Source: an uncultured Nitrospira sp. (GTDB lineage: Bacteria > Nitrospirota > Nitrospiria > Nitrospirales > Nitrospiraceae). Taken from it: a stretch of DNA of 64,000 bases. Position 1 is the stretch's first letter, and each line of letters opens with the position of its first letter. Location of the stretch: the NCBI GenBank assembly GCA_902500825.1, contig CABVRX010000001.1, positions 186,001 to 250,000 of the forward strand, written 5' to 3'. The notes below the pieces were generated by a model, which ran no database searches, was not told the DNA's origin, and saw only the letters and a program-made list of their open reading frames with translations. The translations under genes and the position numbers were made by a program. Shown here piece after piece: positions 61,078-64,000 of this stretch.

Positions 61078-62310
61078 GTGAGAGACGAACGAAACTATCT
61101 ATTCTGCGAACACGACCTTGGCGCAGTTTTAAGCAACCAAGCTAACAAGATGGTCGGTGAGATCGACTCCATGGACCCCAATGCCTTACTGAATGCCAGT
61201 GTTCAGAGCCTAACTGAGGCTCTTGCAGACAAATACAAGGTCGGGATGATTCAGCTCAAAGAAGACCAGATCACTGTGGAGCAGATAGAGGCATCGATTG
61301 ATGTCAGCGGAGACCCATTCAGGGTGATCTTCGATAGGAATGAGCCATTCTATGTGAAGGGAACTGGTATCTCGTTCTATATCCCATTCGATGGCGATAA
61401 AGAATTGTTCAAGTGCAAGCCAGCTACATATACCTTGAACCCTCCTCACGGTTCTGTACGAGGTAATGAGCTCATTCTCTATTACCAAAGGACCGACCAC
61501 AACGCTGAAGCCATCAAGTCGACATTTGAAAATGAGATCGGGCGTATTCGGCAATATTTGCAATGGATATCAGGTGACGTTTCACAATTCAATCAATCAC
61601 TGACCAGCAGCGCCAAAAGTCATATCGAGGAGCGCCGCAGCAAACTTTTAAGGGACCGAGGGCTTGTGAGCGCTCTCGGGTTTCCGCTTCGGCGTAGAGA
61701 AGGCGTACCTCAGACCTATACAGCACCAGCAGTGCGACGCAAGACCCCTGTTTCAAGACCGGTCGAACGTAGTGCTCCGTTCAAGCCAGAACCCGCCTTG
61801 GAGATGCAAGAGTATGAGCACATCCTTTCGGTGGTCTCTAACATGGTAGCTGTGATGGAGAGAAGCCCAAAGGCTTTCTCTGGCATGGGAGAAGAAGACT
61901 TGAGACAACATTTTTTGGTTCAACTAAATGGGCACTATGAAGGACAGGCAACTGGAGAAACTTTCAATTTCGAAGGAAAGACCGACATTCTTATTCGTGT
62001 AGAAAGCAAGAACATCTTCATCGCCGAATGTAAGTTCTGGAGAGGCCCTGAGACATTTTCACAAGCATTGGATCAATTGCTGGGCTATGCGACCTGGCGG
62101 GACAGCAAGCTGGCCTTGTTGATCTTCAATAGAGAACGGCAACTTTCCACAGTGCTTTCCAAGATACCCGAACTCGTGAAAGCCCATGGGTGCTTCAAGC
62201 GACACGTCACCTATGGAACAGAAACGGGTTTCCGTTTTGTCATGCGACATAAGGATGATTCGGAGAGAGAAATGACATTGACAGTCTTAATTTTCGAAGT
62301 GCCGGCATAG
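61078..62310 (+). CDS. Restriction-endonuclease-like (PD-(D/E)XK) protein in the RM operon
   Basis: 410 residues from a GTG two bases after the fusion-gene stop. The N-terminal 200 residues are unknown, mixed helical and beta, with a segment [10 protein letters not shown] basic, proline-rich linker (about 205-245) leads to a C-terminal nuclease-like domain: D303 in G-K-T-D-I-L-I and E317-C-K319 in I-A-E-C-K-F-W, the D...E-x-K of the restriction-endonuclease fold, followed by Q-A-L-D-Q-L-L-G-Y. It lies between hsdS and hsdR, so it is probably co-expressed. Whether it cleaves DNA is unknown; type I systems do not need such a protein. Confidence 0.75.
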   Translation: MRDERNYLFCEHDLGAVLSNQANKMVGEIDSMDPNALLNASVQSLTEALADKYKVGMIQLKEDQITVEQIEASIDVSGDPFRVIFDRNEPFYVKGTGISFYIPFDGDKELFKCKPATYTLNPPHGSVRGNELILYYQRTDHNAEAIKSTFENEIGRIRQYLQWISGDVSQFNQSLTSSAKSHIEERRSKLLRDRGLVSALGFPLRRREGVPQTYTAPAVRRKTPVSRPVERSAPFKPEPALEMQEYEHILSVVSNMVAVMERSPKAFSGMGEEDLRQHFLVQLNGHYEGQATGETFNFEGKTDILIRVESKNIFIAECKFWRGPETFSQALDQLLGYATWRDSKLALLIFNRERQLSTVLSKIPELVKAHGCFKRHVTYGTETGFRFVMRHKDDSEREMTLTVLIFEVPA

Positions 62311-62321
62311 CAAGCTACAAG

Positions 62322-64000
62322 ATGGGCCATACTTTCACCGAATCTGTTGTCGAAGACGCCGCCCTCGGCTGGCTCGAAGCGCAGGGCTACCAGGTGCTTC
62401 ACGGGCCAGACATCGCGGCAGGCGAACCCCACGCCGAACGCGGTGACCAGAACTACCGTGATGTGGTTCTCGATCGGCGGCTGCGCCAAGCGCTGGTGCG
62501 GCTGAATCCGGAGCTTCCTTTTGAAGCCATCGAGGACGCATTTCGCAAACTCACTCGGTCTGAGGCTCCTTCTTTGATTGAGCGGAACCGCGCTGTTTAT
62601 CGGATGCTTGTGGACGGAGTGAACGTTGAGTATCGGCGAAAAGACGGCTCGATTGCCGGAGCGCAAGCACGGGTGATCGACTTCGACAAGCCCGAGAACA
62701 ACGACTGGCTCGCCGTGAATCAGTTCACGGTTTCGGAGGGGCAGCACACTCGGAGACCGGACGTCGTCCTCTTCGTGAATGGGTTGCCACTTGCAGTCAT
62801 TGAGCTGAAGAACCCGGCGGATGAAGACGCCACGATTTGGAGTGCCTACCAACAGCTCCAGACTTACCAGGCACAGATTCCCTCCTTTTTCTCTATCAAT
62901 GTGGCGCTGATCATTTCTGACGGTGTCCAAGCTCGCATTGGGGCTCTTGGGGCTGGGAAGGAATGGTTTAAACCTTGGCGTACGATTACGGGCACTCAGG
63001 ACGCGGCGCCCACGATTTCCGAGCTGCAAGTGGTCCTGGAAGGAATCTTTGAAAAACGCCGGTTCCTCGACTTGGTGCGGCATTTCGTTGTGTTCGAAGA
63101 CGAGGGCCAAGGAAAGCTCATTAAGAAGATGGCGGGCTATCATCAGTTCCATGCGGTGAATGTGGCTGTCGAGGAAACCTTGCGGGCAGCCCGCCGTGCG
63201 GCAGAGCATCGAGCCGCCGATCCCTTGGGTCAATACAAGTCTGGGTATCAGCCGGGTGGTGAACCAGGCGATCGACGGGTGGGAGTGGTGTGGCATACGC
63301 AGGGATCGGGAAAGAGTCTCACGATGGCCTTCTATGCGGGGCGGGTCATCCTGCATCCGACGATGGCGAACCCAACCATCGTCGTGCTCACTGATCGCAA
63401 TGATCTTGACGATCAACTCTTCGGGACATTTGCTCGGTGCCGTGAGCTGCTCCGACAGGACCCAGTTCAGGCAACCGACCGGGCTGACTTACGCACAAAG
63501 TTGAGCGTAGCTTCCGGTGGCGTGGTGTTTACCACCATTCAGAAGTTTTTCCCTGAAGAAAGAGGCGATCGGCACCCCGTGCTGTCCGATCGCAGGAACA
63601 TCGTCGTGATCGCGGACGAAGCCCATCGGAGCCAGTATGACTTCATCGATGGCTTTGCTCGCCACATGCGTGACGCGTTGCCTCACGCCTCGTTCATCGG
63701 ATTTACCGGAACGCCGATCGAAAAGACCGATGCCAATACCAGAGCGGTCTTTGGCGACTACATCAGCATCTATGACATTCAGCGGGCGGTCATCGATAAG
63801 GCGACCGTTCCTATCTACTACGAGAGCCGGCTCGCGAAGCTCGAACTCAAGGCGTCGGAGCGGCCAAAGATCGACCCCAAGTTTGAAGAGGCGACTGAGG
63901 GGGAAGAAGTCGAGCGGAAGGAGAAGCTCAAAACCAAGTGGGCGCAGCTGGAAGCCGTGGTGGGATCGGAAAATCGGATCAAATTGATCGCGCGAGACCT
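62322..64000 (+). CDS. hsdR: Type I restriction enzyme HsdR (3' end outside the window)
   Basis: The ATG at 62322 opens a frame that stays open to the window end (about 559 codons visible; full proteins are about 1000 or more). Order: nuclease domain with D147 in R-P-D-V-V and E161-L-K163 in V-I-E-L-K-N-P, Walker A Q-G-S-G-K331-S, the helicase box D432-E-A-H435 and the G-F-T-G-T-P motif III. It cleaves DNA after ATP-driven translocation when the HsdM-HsdS complex meets unmethylated sites. 11 bases separate it from the preceding gene. Confidence 0.94.
   Translation, partial: MGHTFTESVVEDAALGWLEAQGYQVLHGPDIAAGEPHAERGDQNYRDVVLDRRLRQALVRLNPELPFEAIEDAFRKLTRSEAPSLIERNRAVYRMLVDGVNVEYRRKDGSIAGAQARVIDFDKPENNDWLAVNQFTVSEGQHTRRPDVVLFVNGLPLAVIELKNPADEDATIWSAYQQLQTYQAQIPSFFSINVALIISDGVQARIGALGAGKEWFKPWRTITGTQDAAPTISELQVVLEGIFEKRRFLDLVRHFVVFEDEGQGKLIKKMAGYHQFHAVNVAVEETLRAARRAAEHRAADPLGQYKSGYQPGGEPGDRRVGVVWHTQGSGKSLTMAFYAGRVILHPTMANPTIVVLTDRNDLDDQLFGTFARCRELLRQDPVQATDRADLRTKLSVASGGVVFTTIQKFFPEERGDRHPVLSDRRNIVVIADEAHRSQYDFIDGFARHMRDALPHASFIGFTGTPIEKTDANTRAVFGDYISIYDIQRAVIDKATVPIYYESRLAKLELKASERPKIDPKFEEATEGEEVERKEKLKTKWAQLEAVVGSENRIKLIARD

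Noticed and set aside
1-64000. tRNA, rRNA and CRISPR arrays
   Set aside because: No cloverleaf, rRNA segment or regularly spaced direct repeats were noticed by eye. A dedicated scan could still find a missed tRNA.

Overview
The window looks like chromosomal sequence of a Nitrospira-type bacterium (phylum Nitrospirota). This is inference: it rests on moderately high GC, a giant periplasmic multicopper oxidase beside blue-copper-like proteins, a DUF6754 membrane cluster, a geranylgeranyl-reductase-type flavoprotein and a RuBisCO-like protein. No rRNA or tRNA gene was seen to confirm it. The envelope is Gram-negative (TonB receptor, lipoproteins, many signal peptides).

Layout. 1-4024: four tightly spaced membrane genes around a DUF6754 protein (the first cut by the window edge), closed by a strong hairpin; then a Memo-like gene (4114-5361). 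5405-19948: a metal/redox block with a TonB receptor, a small exported protein, a 1607-residue multicopper oxidase with a complete but rearranged copper site, two paralogous cupredoxin-like proteins, a HEAT-repeat protein, two convergent SUMF1-fold proteins and a PDZ serine protease. 20043-23800: Sua5, a cyclophilin, an MFS carrier and an FKBP. 23801-26941: a small accessory island with a tandem pair of unknown genes, a small ORF, an IS3-family element with a damaged orfA, and a RelE-type toxin cut by that element next to its Phd-type antitoxin. 27032-31085: a YugP-like protease, a dienelactone hydrolase, a geranylgeranyl reductase and a lipoprotein carrying a catalytically dead signal-peptidase domain. 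31202-34535: a one-chain RsbU/RsbW/STAS partner-switching protein followed by a separate STAS protein. 34656-49989: mostly household genes (DEAD-box helicase, OPT transporter next to a RuBisCO-like protein, HrpB, Zwf, MFS, TerC). 49990-56681: a receiver-less sigma-54 activator, a decayed gene, small membrane proteins, a hemerythrin and PrfC. 56742-64000: a defence locus.

The defence locus is the most interesting part. A type I restriction-modification operon reads hsdM - HEPN toxin - [MNT nucleotidyltransferase fused to HsdS] - PD-(D/E)XK-like protein - hsdR (runs off the window). The HEPN protein has an exact R-x4-H-x-Y motif and the MNT domain an exact G-S-x10-D-x-D motif, the signatures of HepT/MntA toxin-antitoxin pairs. 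The antitoxin is covalently joined to the DNA-specificity subunit, so loss of the restriction system's specificity subunit could directly release the toxin (inference). A truncated DUF433/DUF5615 pair lies just upstream.

The second candidate system is the multicopper-oxidase block. The oxidase carries motifs III/IV in its N-terminal third and I/II in its middle, with all expected ligands present, and is flanked by two proteins with H...C-x2-H-x2-M blue-copper-like sites. Together with the TonB receptor this suggests an exported metal-oxidising or copper-handling chain.
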